NCBI RefSeq assembly: GCF_025602895.1
Contig: NW_026516281.1
Location: 155,107-219,106 of the forward strand
Reading direction: 5' to 3'
DNA from: Polychytrium aggregatum
Lineage: Eukaryota; Chytridiomycota; Chytridiomycetes; Polychytriales
DNA: 64,000 nucleotides
Below the pieces are notes generated by a model. The model saw only the letters and a list, made by a program, of their open reading frames with translations, searched no databases and was not told the DNA's origin. Position 1 is the first letter of the stretch, and each line of letters begins with the position of its first letter. Of this stretch, positions 1-11,223 are shown piece by piece. A program made the translations under genes and the position numbers.

Positions 1-1292
1 CGCGACAACTCAGCCTTCCGAGACGTGGTTCTCAGGGACAACCACACTTCCAGTGACAACAACACTCGCTCCATCTTCCCGATCGGCCACCTATCCGCCC
101 AGCTGGCCCGCGACAACTGAAGGTTTGTCTCGCACCTTGTTTTCAAAGCCACGAGAGCATGCTCGTTCATGACTCGGATGTGTCGGTGAAACAGCGCCAT
201 TTGACATCCTTGCATCCTGACGCTTTCCGATCTGAATGCTCTTCGCTGGCAACGATGACTGACGCAACTCAAATCACTTCATGTGTTCCTATTCGCTCAG
301 CACCGTCGGTGTCGCCGCAGCCAAGCTTTTGTGGAGTTTGCTTGGCCAATAGCCAGTCTGCGCTCTTCCCAGGCTATCCTCTCTACTCTCCTTCGTCCTT
401 GGCAGCCACCGGTATCAATGGCGAGACCTATCGGCTCTTTATGATGGGCGACGGCAACCTGGTGCTCGCCAAGAACGGACTGGTTTACTGGCAGTCCGGA
501 AGCTCTGTGGCAGAGCCATCGCAGTCCTACTTTGCAGCCATCGCGCCGAACGGCAACATCTTTGTCGTTGAATCAGCGACGCAGGCAGCCGTGTGGTCCA
601 CATCCATGAGTAACATAGGCTACTCGGCTCCATACTGCGGTCTGCTGCAGACCAACGGCCGCCTCACCATCTACGACTCGCAATGCCGCCAATTCTGGAG
701 TGTCGGTCCGGCCACCACCCCACCATCACCGCCGTCTCCGGGGCCAAGCTGTCCGTCGAGCAGCGGGTCGACTTGCTCCATCTCATTCTCGGTCCGGGAC
801 AAAGTTGTTGTCGTTGGGGAACACTTCCGCCACTACACAACCTATCTCTTCCGGCTGCTTGCCCATGTGCCAATCAGCACTGACTGGACCGTGACCGTAT
901 CCCCAGACATCGCCGGCATCAATCTCACCGATTATCAGAACTGCCTGGTCCAGTACTCAAACGGTTCGAACATCGACCTGAATACTGCGTCGCATCATCC
1001 AACCCCGATCGTCGTCGGCTCCAACATGTCTTGGACGCAGCAAAACGGCTATGTCGTCGGACCCACTGGCCAGACCGCCAGAGTCATCAAGAGCGGCTCA
1101 GAAATCCAGTTCAGTATGACCTTTGTCTTCCCGATTGGAGTCGATGCCTTCGAGATGTCCGTCGGCGTCGACTGCAGCGTCGCGGCGGATGCGATCGATA
1201 TCGACCCGTACAACGGGTATGGCAATGCCAGTTTCTGCGACACGCAGGCCGACGGTATTCTGCCATGGATGTCATGGCCCCTGCTGCAGTAG
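1..1292 (+). CDS. Bulb-type lectin domain protein, 5'-truncated by window edge
   Basis: The last exon, from about 320, runs open to a stop at 1290-1292. Its first ~110 residues have beta-prism (bulb lectin) style repeats: MGDGNLVLAKNG, then IAPNGNIFVVE, then LQTNGRLTIYD. These resemble the QxDxNxVxY mannose-site pattern but the canonical residues are degenerate, so sugar binding is uncertain. A Pro/Ser linker (PPSPPSPGP) leads to a ~160-residue C-terminal domain I do not recognise, with several Asn glycosylation sequons and four cysteines. A Thr/Ser/Pro-rich stretch open in frame 2 (bases 2-120) ends at a plausible donor near 121, and a CCGCAG acceptor near 319 would join it to the lectin exon. 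The composition suggests a secreted or wall-attached surface protein; start and signal peptide lie outside the window. Confidence 0.6.
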
Positions 1293-1586
1293 TTCGCTCG
1301 ATGCCGACTCCAGAGCGTCTCTGCACTTGCCATGTGCGAGCCCGGGGCAGCTGCACACATGATAACCCTGTCCCTGAAGCACACAATACGATTTGTATTC
1401 CCTTTCCCAAGCGATTGCTTTGAATGCTCAAGCCGCTTGTGCTTCCTTGTAGGTGATATATGCAAGTCCTACACACGAAGTCGCAGGCTGGGGTTGCGGC
1501 ACAACTAATGATTGCTGTCGTGCACGCTGCTCGTCCAACGGGCAGCTCGACTTTGGCAACGGGGGTGCGAGACACGGAGTTGACCC
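1293..1586. other. Intergenic, convergent 3' ends
   Basis: About 290 bases between the stop of the lectin gene and the stop of PSMD9, which converge. I see no gene in it. Confidence 0.5.
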
Positions 1587-2924
1587 TCACTGAGTTGGAG
1601 GCACAATGTGGCATCTGTAATCCAAATCACATAGCATCAGAAACTGGCTTGCGTTGCAGGGCCAACCAACAGGCGGCATCTCAAGCGCACAGTTCTCCAG
1701 ACTCGGAACATACCCGAGCAGCCCTCGCCCGCTCCAGCGTCGGGGCGTCAGATAGAGCGTCTCCAGAGCACTGTCGCGCCGGATCAGCAGCTCGATCGCG
1801 GACTGTTGATTCGAGACAGGTTGTTCAACATCCAGGGAAGTGGTATACATGGGCTGTGTCAGTACAGCCCTCCGATCACCATGCAGCCTGTCTCGCAAAC
1901 TTGCCAGCCCCGTCAAAGTGCCTCATATCACCGTCCTGCGCTTACATTTTCGTTTGCCGCTACAAACTGTGGGAGTCCTCCGAGGCCAGCCCCCGACTTG
2001 GAATCAAGACTGCCGAATCTGGAGGTTCATGCCAGGATCCATCTGCTCGGTCAGCCTCGACGTACGCCAGCCAATATGCACACACCGAGTCGATGGCGGT
2101 ACGGGAGCCTCACCGGATGACCAGATCGCCTCGTCTGAGTCCTGCCTGGGCAGCGGGCCCATCGGGATCGACAGCATTCACCCGGGCCAGCGGTGCTTGC
2201 GCTTGTGCTTGTGCCTGATCCTGCGGCTTCGGTGTGTCGTCACGGTCGCCTGCATCCGCCCGAATTGCATTGCTGGAGGAGGTGGATGCGGCGCTGGATT
2301 CCGGGTCCGATCGCTGTTCTGACTTGGCAACAGAGTGCAGAGCATGGAGCGACCGCTCGATCGCTTTGAGCAGGTCCTTGTGGTCGTTTCTCAGACCTGG
2401 TGGTGCGATCGGTAGGGACAGTGTCATTGCGCCGTCTCGCAGGATCCATCCAGCAGCAGCCGGGGATGGCCTTTGTCCTCTTGGGACAGGAGTCTGCATA
2501 TGGGTTATGGCTCTGCGGGAGCATCCGGGTGCATTTGGCGATCTATAGCATCGGGCTCGCTCAGGAACACATCCACAGCTGCGTTCACTCACGGATGATT
2601 TGGACACGGGCATGGCGAATGTCGTAGGCCGCCGGGTGTGGAAAGCCATCGGCATCGACGAGGGCATCCTGCATGCCGACTCCGTGCTGAAACCCGGGGC
2701 AGACGTTAGAAGCCGCATGGTGGAAATGAGCTCCTCATCGAGCTGAGGGCCGTGCCAGCCTTATCGGAGCGCATCGAGCTTGGCAGTAATCCAAGAGGGC
2801 AGTCAGCGCGGCGCACCTGCTTCAAAACCTGCTCAAGCTCTGCCAGCTGATTCTCGATGTCTGTTTTCTGGGCCATGAGCTTCTTGGTCTGATCCATCAG
2901 CTCGGACTGTGTTGGAGAGGTCAT
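1587..2924 (-). CDS. NAS2: 26S proteasome assembly chaperone PSMD9/Nas2 (p27)
   Basis: Six exons join in frame: 2924-2817, 2668-2593, 2396-2114, 2018-1946, 1802-1714 and 1614-1587. They give 218 codons plus stop, close to the usual ~220. Residues 1-36 are a coiled coil (MTSPTQSELMDQTKKLMAQK). Next is the Nas2 N-terminal signature LVDADGFPHPAAYDIRHARV, then RNDHKDLLKAIE, and a PDZ domain (ARVNAVDPDGPAAQAGL and DLVIRFGSL) that ends in LTPRRWSGRGLLGCHIVPPTQ-type residues typical of the family. Nas2 binds the C-terminus of Rpt5 and escorts the base of the 19S particle during assembly. The start follows a hexamer repeat. The tiny last exon restores the conserved GLLGC(H/N)I(V/I)P ending, which supports the splice model. 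Confidence 0.93.
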
Positions 2925-2929
2925 GGCTC

Positions 2930-2993
2930 GTGTTGGTGTTGGTGTTGGTGTTGGTGTTGGTGTTGGTGTTGGTGTTGGTGTTGGTGTTGGTGT
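2930..2993. repeat. Hexanucleotide microsatellite (GTTGGT)n
   Basis: About eleven near-perfect copies of a 6-bp unit directly upstream of the PSMD9 start codon, so probably in its promoter or 5' UTR. In one minus-strand frame it would read as a His-Gln repeat, but that frame has no other coding signal. The rest of 2925-3311 holds no recognisable gene. Confidence 0.9.
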
Positions 2994-3311
2994 CCGAGAC
3001 GGGCTACGAGCTTGATGTCGCTGAAGGAAGCGATTCTGCGGATCTGGAGAGCGGTGTCGAAGGGACGAGGACCGATAGCCAAGGCGGCACTGGGGTGATG
3101 GAAAGCGAGATCAAGAGCAGGGACCCCAAAGGTCCAGCCGGGCTGGGCGTCGCTTTTGTTTCGTGCCAGGGCCACCCTCTCCTGACCCTTGCGCTTCATG
3201 ACGCAGCGCCGCACCTCTGCTTTCGTGTGCCATTCGACTCTGGAGCCAGCGCGCTGACCAAACACAGCGAGTGCTTGCTCGATGTCTTGCCAGGGGAGAT
3301 GTATTCAGAGT

Positions 3312-6267
3312 CTACGTGGCTGCTCTGCCCTTGCCTTTGGATGCGTGCACCGTCTCTCCCGTCTCCGATTCGTATTGGTCCAGGGAGGCATAGAGCGACA
3401 AGGCGGGGTTCTCCAGCGAAGCGGTCGGCATCAGCGCAGAAGCGGCATCCGAGTACTCGCCGCTGGCGTAGTATCCGTCATCTTCGTCGTTGTCGCTGCT
3501 GTCGGAGTTGTACGCACTCTCGGTATCGCTTGGGTCGGCCAGCGCCCCCACGGAGCCCTTTGGCCGGGACTGCGATGGCCCTGAGGCGGCCGGCAGACTC
3601 GTCTGCCCAAAGAATTCAAGGTCGTCGATGTTGATATTGGCAATCTCATCCATCAAGATCTGGAGGTTGGGCAGGGTGTTCCGCAGCTGCTTTGACGGAA
3701 CTTGGATGTTGATGAAGTTCAGGAGCTGCTCGACGTTCTTGTTGAGCAGGTAGACCGCATAGTCAAAGTGCACGCGTTCTACGCCTTTAGTGAATAGCGG
3801 AAACCTGTCGGCGGATCCAGGGGTGAGCGGGGCAGAAAGCATCAAGACTGTGTTTCTTTCGGGGATGCTGCAACCAGCTCGTTGCTTGTCTCTGTGCGTC
3901 AGACTCACTCGTATTGCTCCGGATGGGGGCCCAGAGAGGACGACACCGGATCGACAATCGTCGATCGCGATGACATGGGTTTGATGCTGTAGCGCAATGG
4001 AAGCTCGAGATAGAATGCAATCATCATGACGAGATGTGCTGCGTATCCGAGCGCTGTTGCGATCTGCATTTCATTGGCTCCTGTGGCAGCCCAAGACAGG
4101 GTTAGATCCAGCTGCTTGCATCCAGCAGCGTCTCGAGCGTCACTCACCTGTATACTCGGAGTTTGGAAGGAGGATTCCGCCGATGGTATAAAGCATGGGC
4201 TGGGCAGCCTGGATCGGAGCAAATCAGTAAATGACACACTGGTTACAAGGCGACGTCGTGGATACTGGGAAGTCTCAGTCACGAATATGGGAAGCCGAAT
4301 GTGCGATGGCAGATCAGCGACAAGCAAGTTAACCGTGCCCGTCATACGAGCTCTACTGCTCATGCCAGCTTCGCTTCTCGGATAGCCCAAAGCCCGTCCC
4401 GCGGATGCCACATTACCGGCTTGATCGGATAGATGCTGCTCAGATCCCGAATCAACTCCTTTTGGCGCTTGGTGACGGCGTATATCAGCTTGTAGTTTTC
4501 ACCGAGCCGGACGTTGCGCTCGGCTTTGCATGCCTCGATCTCGCTGTAGCCCTGGCTCTCACGATCCTTGAGAAGAGAGATGCGCCTCCTTTGCTCCTCC
4601 ATCCGCTCCTTCGCCTCCTGGATGCGCACATGGCCTTATCAAAGTGTTGCGCTATCGGTAAGTACACCGTGATGCCTGTGAGTTGCGGATAGATAGCTGT
4701 GCATTTCGTGGGGCACACCTGCTTGTGTCTCTTGGGTGCAGTCCATGATCTCTCCTTCCAGATATTGAACTTTTGACTTTTGGTCCCGATATTCGGCGAT
4801 CTACCCAGTGACAAGATGATACTGTGTCAATATCGACGCACATCGTCTGGAGAGCATCCGAAGGCTGCTTGCTTGAAATTTTCACTGGAGACACAGAGGC
4901 CATGCAACATGACGGTAAACTGCCCCTAAACTTGGCCAGATATTTACTTTCCGGCCACGCGCCTCCTGGTGGGACGCCCACTCCTCTCCGTCTTCCAGCA
5001 GCTCGTGCGTTTGGCATCGGATGTTCCATAGTTCTTTCTGGATCGAAAGCAGCCTTGAAGATCTCTGAGTTAGTTACCGGAGCGCGCTGGGCGTTCACGA
5101 ATGCCGCATTATCGCTTGATCAGAGCCAGGCTTTGGCACGCAGCATACCTCAAAACGCCTTCCATATTGTACGATGTGCGCATCTGATGCCACCAGCAGC
5201 ACAGCAACCAGTCACATTGTTAGAGCTCCTCTGGATCGATGGTGTTAGATGTTCACACACAGACTTGACCGCCTGCATCCGTTTGCAGAGCACGACGGAC
5301 TTACTTTGTGAGAGTCGACCTTGAAAAAGCTCTTGTCAAAGCTCTCCTCAGAGGCTTCCTGGATCGGTGGGTAGCTCGAGTCAGGGGCGAGGAGTTGCGA
5401 AGTAACAGCGCTTGATGCAATCACAGCCTTGGTTCAGAGACCACAGCGATTCGCCATGCCACAGTGCACTTGCACAGCTGCCCTTACCGACACCGTTCGA
5501 CATGAATAGTATCCTTGGTCGATCCAGAAATATACCGAGTTTGGCGTCGGATCGCTTTCGACGGCGGAGAGCTGAGTGCGGCAAAGCACATCAGACGGCA
5601 TGGTCCCGACTGTCGTCACTGGCCCAGCGACTCGCCGCACGGTATTTTGCATCGTCCAAGTAACTCACGTTCTCGCCCACGAGTTGCAGATTGTCGAGCT
5701 CGACGCTGAACGATATCAGCAGCCGAAACTCCTTGGCCGTCTTTTCCCTGGCCCATATCTGAAACAGAAACTGTGCAGGCGATCAATCCGGCATCGTCAG
5801 AGGGCCGATTCCAAGTCAAGGACAACGAGCGATCTGAAACCGATCCAGCGGGAGAATGCACGCCATTGAAGTTGATCTCGACAGCTGAGCGCCCAAGAAT
5901 AGCATGACAGAGCATGACAGAGCATGCCGCAGGGTGTCGAAGAAAAGGATATTTGTCTGCTGGAATCCGTGGACCGAAATCTCCAGCGGATCGACGGCGT
6001 CCCATTGGGGATTCTGCAGACGTGTGCGGAAGCTTGAGTCAATGGCATCCAAGAGAGAGAACACGCACCGACAGATCCGGTGCCGTTCGATCGAGCCAGC
6101 TCGGCTCGATAGATGCTGCAGAAACTTTGCATTAACAAGGTATTCCGCGTCAGTTACCATGGTTCCATGGACGATATCGCTCGTGTAGAAGATTTGCTGG
6201 TCTAAGGGGAAGGACAGTGGGGAATGCGATGATGACCGACGGCACATGGCGGTTGAAGCAATGTCGG

Positions 6268-6331
<64 letters not shown>

Positions 6332-7178
6332 AGTGTCAGTAAAATAATGGATCGTGGCGGTGGCTGCTCGGCATCCTCATCGTTATAATAATCGCCTTGG
6401 TCGGGCTGCACTGGCTCGTTTTCCGACAGCTGCATTGGCTCGTTTTCCGACAACTGTGCTCGCACCGTCAGACAGAGGCCGACTCTCTGAGCTTATGCTG
6501 ATCCATACCTAAGGAAGGCGATTCCGAGTCGTCCGGGGCAGCGGAGAGTGTAAAGTATACGTCGAAGAGGCTGGGCGCCGTTGCCCTGGCCGTCTGCAGC
6601 GCATTGTGAAAGAGCAGATGTGTGCTGGATTCCTTCTCCGTTCCCCAGGGCAGCGACATGACCGAGCTGGACTTTGCGAGGAGGCCGCTGGGAAGCCTCC
6701 GGGCGATCGGTTCAGACGATGTGCCGTCTGGGCCACAGCTGGCTTCATCCCAGCATAGATTCCGGGCAATAAACGACTTGATGTGCCGCACTCGGGGCTG
6801 CGTCGATGTTTGGGCGAGAACAAATAGGATGTCGATGGTGAGAGCCATGAGCGGCGAGCGCTCGCCCTGCCAGACTCTTGATGCCCTGCCGGTGCGAATG
6901 GTCAGCAATCGGCGGACTCGCAAACCAGGGGCATTCCTACACAGCGTCCCAGGGCCTTCATAGGGGCAGCAGGCGGTTGAGCAGCGGTGGAGCAGCGACG
7001 TCGCGAAGATGAGGACGGAGGTGGCGGCTCGAAGCAGACCGCTCAACCCCGAGGCTTTGAGGTTTTTGGTGAACGGGCTCTGCACGCCAGTGAGAATGTT
7101 CGTCCGTCCAGGGCCCTCTTTACCGACTCGGTCCTCTGCTGCAGAGCCGCTCTGGTGCCCGGTGTCGTTGGAATGCAC
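3312..7178 (-). CDS. UVRAG/Vps38-like subunit of the class III PI3-kinase complex
   Basis: Multi-exon gene. In order: RVRHIKSFIARNL and SLFDVYFTLSAAPDD (about 6800-6500); QIFYTSDIVHGTM (about 6205-6165); a C2-type segment IWAREKTAKEFRLLISFSV...LQLVGEN (about 5765-5670); PNSVYFWIDQGYYS (about 5540-5505); coiled-coil exons (RLLSIQKELWNIRCQTHEL near 5060-4990, EYRDQKSKVQYLEGEIMDC near 4795-4730, and 4629-4400 with LIRDLSSIYPIKP); then EMQIATALGYAAHLVMMIAF (about 4070-4010) and YAVYLLNKNVEQLLNFINI (about 3760-3700). The C-terminus is acidic and Ser-rich. This order of N-terminal region, C2, coiled coil and membrane-binding GYxAHLV domain is that of UVRAG/Vps38, which with Vps34, Vps15 and Vps30/Beclin acts in endosomal and autophagic trafficking. 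Atg14 is an alternative but lacks the C2. The start is uncertain: the frame is open up to an ATG at 7178, and the first conserved residues are near 6800. Confidence 0.8.
6266..6331. repeat. (ATG/GAT)n trinucleotide microsatellite
   Basis: About 21 uninterrupted GAT/ATG units, on the minus strand within what is best read as an early intron of the UVRAG-like gene. One frame reads as poly-Ser but has no conserved flanks. Confidence 0.9.
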
Positions 7179-8363
7179 CGCTGCGTTGGATATCGAGCAA
7201 GCGCTGTTGTGTCGCTGATTGTGCGATCCGTCTGATGCTCAACAACACTCCCGAAAGGAGACACTGCATGTCCGTTCTGACAGCGTCGTCAGCGCCCAGC
7301 ATGTACCGTTTCAGTTTAGGTGCAATACATCGTCCTGCTGACAAGCCTCATGCCCGGGTCGGACTGGGCTCCGGATGTCCGCATCGCAATCAGACAGCGG
7401 ATGATTGATGCGATGTCTGGCGATGGCCAGCACCCGCATGCCGATCCTGCAGCTCCTTTCGCCGCAGACGGGCAGCAGTTCTTCGCCAGCCATCTTGCAT
7501 AGCGGCGCTTTGATGCTGATCCATCTGTGTAGAACACTCAACCCTCCACCGCTCGATGCCCAAAGCCAGCTCCTCCAAGCGATCTGCTGCCAGCCAGCGG
7601 ACATCGCAGCCGGCGGCTCGCCAGTCCCGCCTGTCATTCCGACAATCGCGCTCTGTGGATGAAGCCGCGGCCACCAAGAAACCAGACGATCGCCCAAGAA
7701 CAGTCGTGGCCGGGCCGGCGCCGACGGGGCGGGGCTCGAAGGATGCGTCTCCGGGCATAGGCGAGGAGATTGAAGGTAACAAGTGACGCTGCCCCCGTGC
7801 TGGGTCGAACGAAACCTGTGCTGTCCGCGGTGTAAAGATCAGATGGGTATCGTCGGCGTGGGAATCGGTCCAGGCATGAGCCAGCCAACACCCGTGCAGT
7901 TTACTCATTACCGACTCGGTTGCGGCCTGATTGCCAGAGATGCTTGAGGACCGCGAAAACACGCTTACACTCCTGCGAGGATTCGATTTAGCAACAAAGG
8001 TACGGCAGCGCCATGCAAACAGCAGCCGGGGGCAGATGGCTGTGGTTTTGTGGACTCATTGCAGCCTCCGGTCTCTTCATTCTCAAAGTACGGTCCATGC
8101 GTCGGACTCACGAGGCTGGAGCGGTGGGAGCGAGCATCCCGGCTGGGGCTGGAGCCTCCAGAGAAGATCGGCAGGTTCCTGCGATCGCCGCAAGCGAAAA
8201 CGACGCCGCACTTTTCGGAGGGCCTCTGGCATAATGCGTTGTAGCGGTGCAGCCAGTCATATATTGATATGCGAGCCAGCGAGTTGTGATAGACAGTGAG
8301 TGGGCTGCGACAACTGCAGACCGTCCCTGCAATACAATGGCCGACTTGTGCGAGCAGCAGCCC
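7179..8363. other. Unassigned interval between UVRAG-like and Prp46 genes
   Basis: About 1.2 kb upstream of the UVRAG-like gene and downstream of the Prp46 stop. A minus-strand frame at 7390-7962 is open (190 codons, MSKLHGCWLAHAWTDS in the middle) and could contain a 5' exon of the UVRAG-like gene or a small separate gene. I recognise no family, and other frames are open over the same GC-rich DNA. No function is assigned. Confidence 0.3.
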
Positions 8364-10807
8364 TTATCGTCCGCCCTTTGCCAGAGTGGGTTTCCATGTG
8401 ACCGGGTGGGTTTCTGGGGTCTGGTGGATGGTACGAGCGAGTTTAAGCCAAGGGCCATCGACAGTTTACGAGCAATTCGCCAATGCTTCGCTAATAATTC
8501 ACCAAATATCCACGAGCGATTCATCGGCACCGGACCGGCTGCAGCCGAAGCGAGGATATCTTACCGCGTTCTCGTCTTCTCGCCAGATCTTGATGGTCTT
8601 ATCAGCCTCGCCCGTGATGAGCCGCAGGCCAGTGCGATCAAACGTGGAGCAAAAGATGCCTGACTCGCTGTCCAACGAGCCAGGCTGGACCTGAGTCGAT
8701 CCGCGCTGGAAGTTGTATCCGGTTTTCCAGTCCCAGAAGTGCATTGAGCCGTCGTCGCCTGATGACGATCCGATATTATCAGCTACTGAAGCCGGAGCGG
8801 CCGCAACACGTCCACCTTGCTGTGAAGCACATCCGTCTCTGCTTGTCGGGGAACCATCCCGACCGACATCAACCGAGCGAGCATATATCCGATCACAACC
8901 AGTGGCTACATCAGAGCTGCCGGATGCGTCCTTACCTCCAGAGAAGAGCACGCCGTCCTGGTTGACGCTCAGTGTGTTGACAATCACATTGTGGCCAACG
9001 AGGTTCTGGATGAACTCGCCTTCGGGACACTTCCACTGCCGGATGCTGTCAGGACTTGCACTGGCAAAGGTGAACTCGTTCGGATTGATGGCCAGCGCGC
9101 GCACGGCCTTTTTGTGATGCGTCAGGGTTGTCATGGCTTTGCCGGCGGCAAGATCCCACAGCTTGACCGTGGTGTCGGAGGACGCCGTCAGGACCTGGGG
9201 ATCGGCCTCCTGGCACTTGACGTCCGTCACGGTCTGAGTATGTCCCCCGAGTGTGAAAATTTGAGCCTTGGTCCGCATGTCCCACACCTAGCCACAGAGG
9301 CATCGTTGAACGCAGTCAGCCATTTGCATTCACCGATGCGGGTCAGATCGTTGGCATCAATATCGGCCAGGCAATGCGGCGCCGACACGTGCGAACGGAT
9401 AGCTGAGTTTGTCCAGTCGCCGCTGCTGGCACTGCACATCCGATTGCCTACCCGAGCCACAGAGTCTCGACCGCCGGTGACCATGACATCGAGGGTGGGA
9501 TGCAAGGAGAGGGAGTAGACGCCGCTGAGATGCCCGTGGTAGTGTCGGATGACTTTGTTGTACTCGAGATCCCAGCACTTGACTTGCTTGTCCTCGCCGC
9601 ACGAGAAGAGATACGGATGCCGCGGCGAGACGGCGAGGCCACGGACCATCGAGATGTGGCCGGTGAGCGTCAGCTTCAGTGTGCCTGAAGCCAGGTCCCA
9701 GATCTTTGTACGAGGAGGTCAAGGGTCCAAAGCGTCAATTCAACGATGCCGTGCAACCGGCCGCTTTGCGCCGTATCTCGGTGAAGTTTCCACTGAGGTT
9801 TCCATTGAAGGCCGAGGCGAGAGCCAATGCACTTTGATCTCGGAAACGTGCGTCTGGCAATGGAGGTTTGGATGAAGCGTCTAAATCCAGCGATATCCAG
9901 ATCGGATCCTACCTTGATGAGGCGGTCGCCGGCGCCAGTCACAAACCACTCGTTCCCAGGATCGACAGTGACTGCACGGACCCATCCAAGATGTCCACTG
10001 ATCACCTGTATCAGGCGGGAAGGCGTTAGCAAGCTCAAGCCGGAGCATCTCCATTGCAACAGAAACGAGGCAACCCGTTTGGCGTTGGGCTTACCCGCAT
10101 CAGCTTCCAGGGGGCATGCCACTGGGGCTTGGGGACCTTTCTGGGCTCCCGGATGCGGATCAAAGACGATCCCGAATCCTTGAAGATGCCATCCTCTGCC
10201 GATCCCTTGGCCCTCAGTAGAAGAGCACCAGAAGCCCCTGACGATCTATGGTCGTATGCGAGGGACAGAGCACAGAGTCAGTGCACAGACATGAGTGCTG
10301 GGGAGGATCTGAATATGGAGGAGCACGGAGGCATTTGCAGAGACTCCATATCGGTGCGGTCAAGGGGCTCTCCCAGAGTCGAATGTGCAGAGTTGCGGCG
10401 TGTGGAGTGAGGGGCGTGCGATCATGGCCGGGAGGGCCGATAGCACGGACAGGCACGCACTCGGATTTCGGGGCCGCGGGTATCTGATCGATCAGAGCAC
10501 CGATAGCCGGGTTTGATGTCGGCAGATCTGTCGCTGGGGGTTTGGGGGCAGGCTTGGCCGGGACATTGGCCTTGGCCGCTTGCTGTTGCTGGTGCTGGTG
10601 CTTCACCACAGCCTGTGGGAGCTCCCGGACGCCGTTCCACTCGTCCATGATCTTGCTGGTCAGCTTGAGCTTCTGGCTTGGAGGGTCGTCTGGTGGGGTC
10701 GGGAACAGTGCCTGTGACTCCAGAAACAGCTCGTGCGAGCGCTTGATGGAGAACTCGGCCACCTCATCCAACGGAGGCAGCGATGCTGGCTCGTGTGCTG
10801 TGGTCAT
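8364..10807 (-). CDS. PRP46: Pleiotropic regulator 1 / Prp46, spliceosomal WD40 protein
   Basis: The start at 10807 opens a ~130-residue N-terminal exon ([19 protein letters not shown]...). The next exons read [112 protein letters not shown] and [19 protein letters not shown]. The last exon reads [16 protein letters not shown] and stops at 8364-8366. These are the seven WD40 blades and terminal tail of the PLRG1/Prp46 family, a core component of the Prp19 (NineTeen)-associated spliceosome in the nucleus. At least eight exons. The gene is head-to-head with Esa1, with 416 bp between the two start codons. Confidence 0.93.
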
Positions 10808-11223
10808 GGTGCTGTTGCTTTGGATACTGCGGAGAACTGACACGATGCACTTGGGATGGTCGTTTGTATGCAGTCCGATCGCGATTTCTGCCAGCGATGA
10901 TGCTCGCGGTTGGCGATCGTCGTTGATGGTGTCTTGGGGACGCAGATGGCCCAGCGGTTGCGAAAGCCAGCTCGACCGAGATCTCGGAGAATGCCGCCGT
11001 GTGTGTGTGTGTGCCGGATGCATCCATTCGAACCGGCTACCATCCCGCCTGGCTTGCGGCCCTGTCCAGCCCTCATCGATCTCACCAGCCAACGATCTCG
11101 CCAACGATCTCACCAGCAATCTCACCAACGATCTCACCAACGATCCGCCCCGTGCACTTGCCTGCTCCTGCATCCTATTCCTGCCCTCAGCCAATCACCC
11201 CCAGCCGACACTGCTCCAGAGCC
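10808..11223. promoter_or_regulatory. Shared bidirectional promoter region of PRP46 and ESA1
   Basis: 416 bp between two divergent start codons. It contains a short GT run (about 11000-11010) and a tandem array at about 11086-11147 of a 12-15 bp unit with core CAACGATCTCAC (about five copies). No TATA box is obvious. Its role as a shared promoter follows from position only. Confidence 0.5.

Noticed and set aside
1460-2218. 252-codon plus-strand open frame
   Set aside because: It overlaps, on the opposite strand, the PSMD9 exons that join in frame to a full conserved protein.
2921-3265. Minus-strand His-Gln repeat protein
   Set aside because: The repeat is a microsatellite and the rest of the frame has no conserved features; it lies just upstream of PSMD9.
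6202-6465. Poly-Ser protein on the minus strand
   Set aside because: It is produced by the GAT trinucleotide array; the conserved UVRAG exons on either side skip it.
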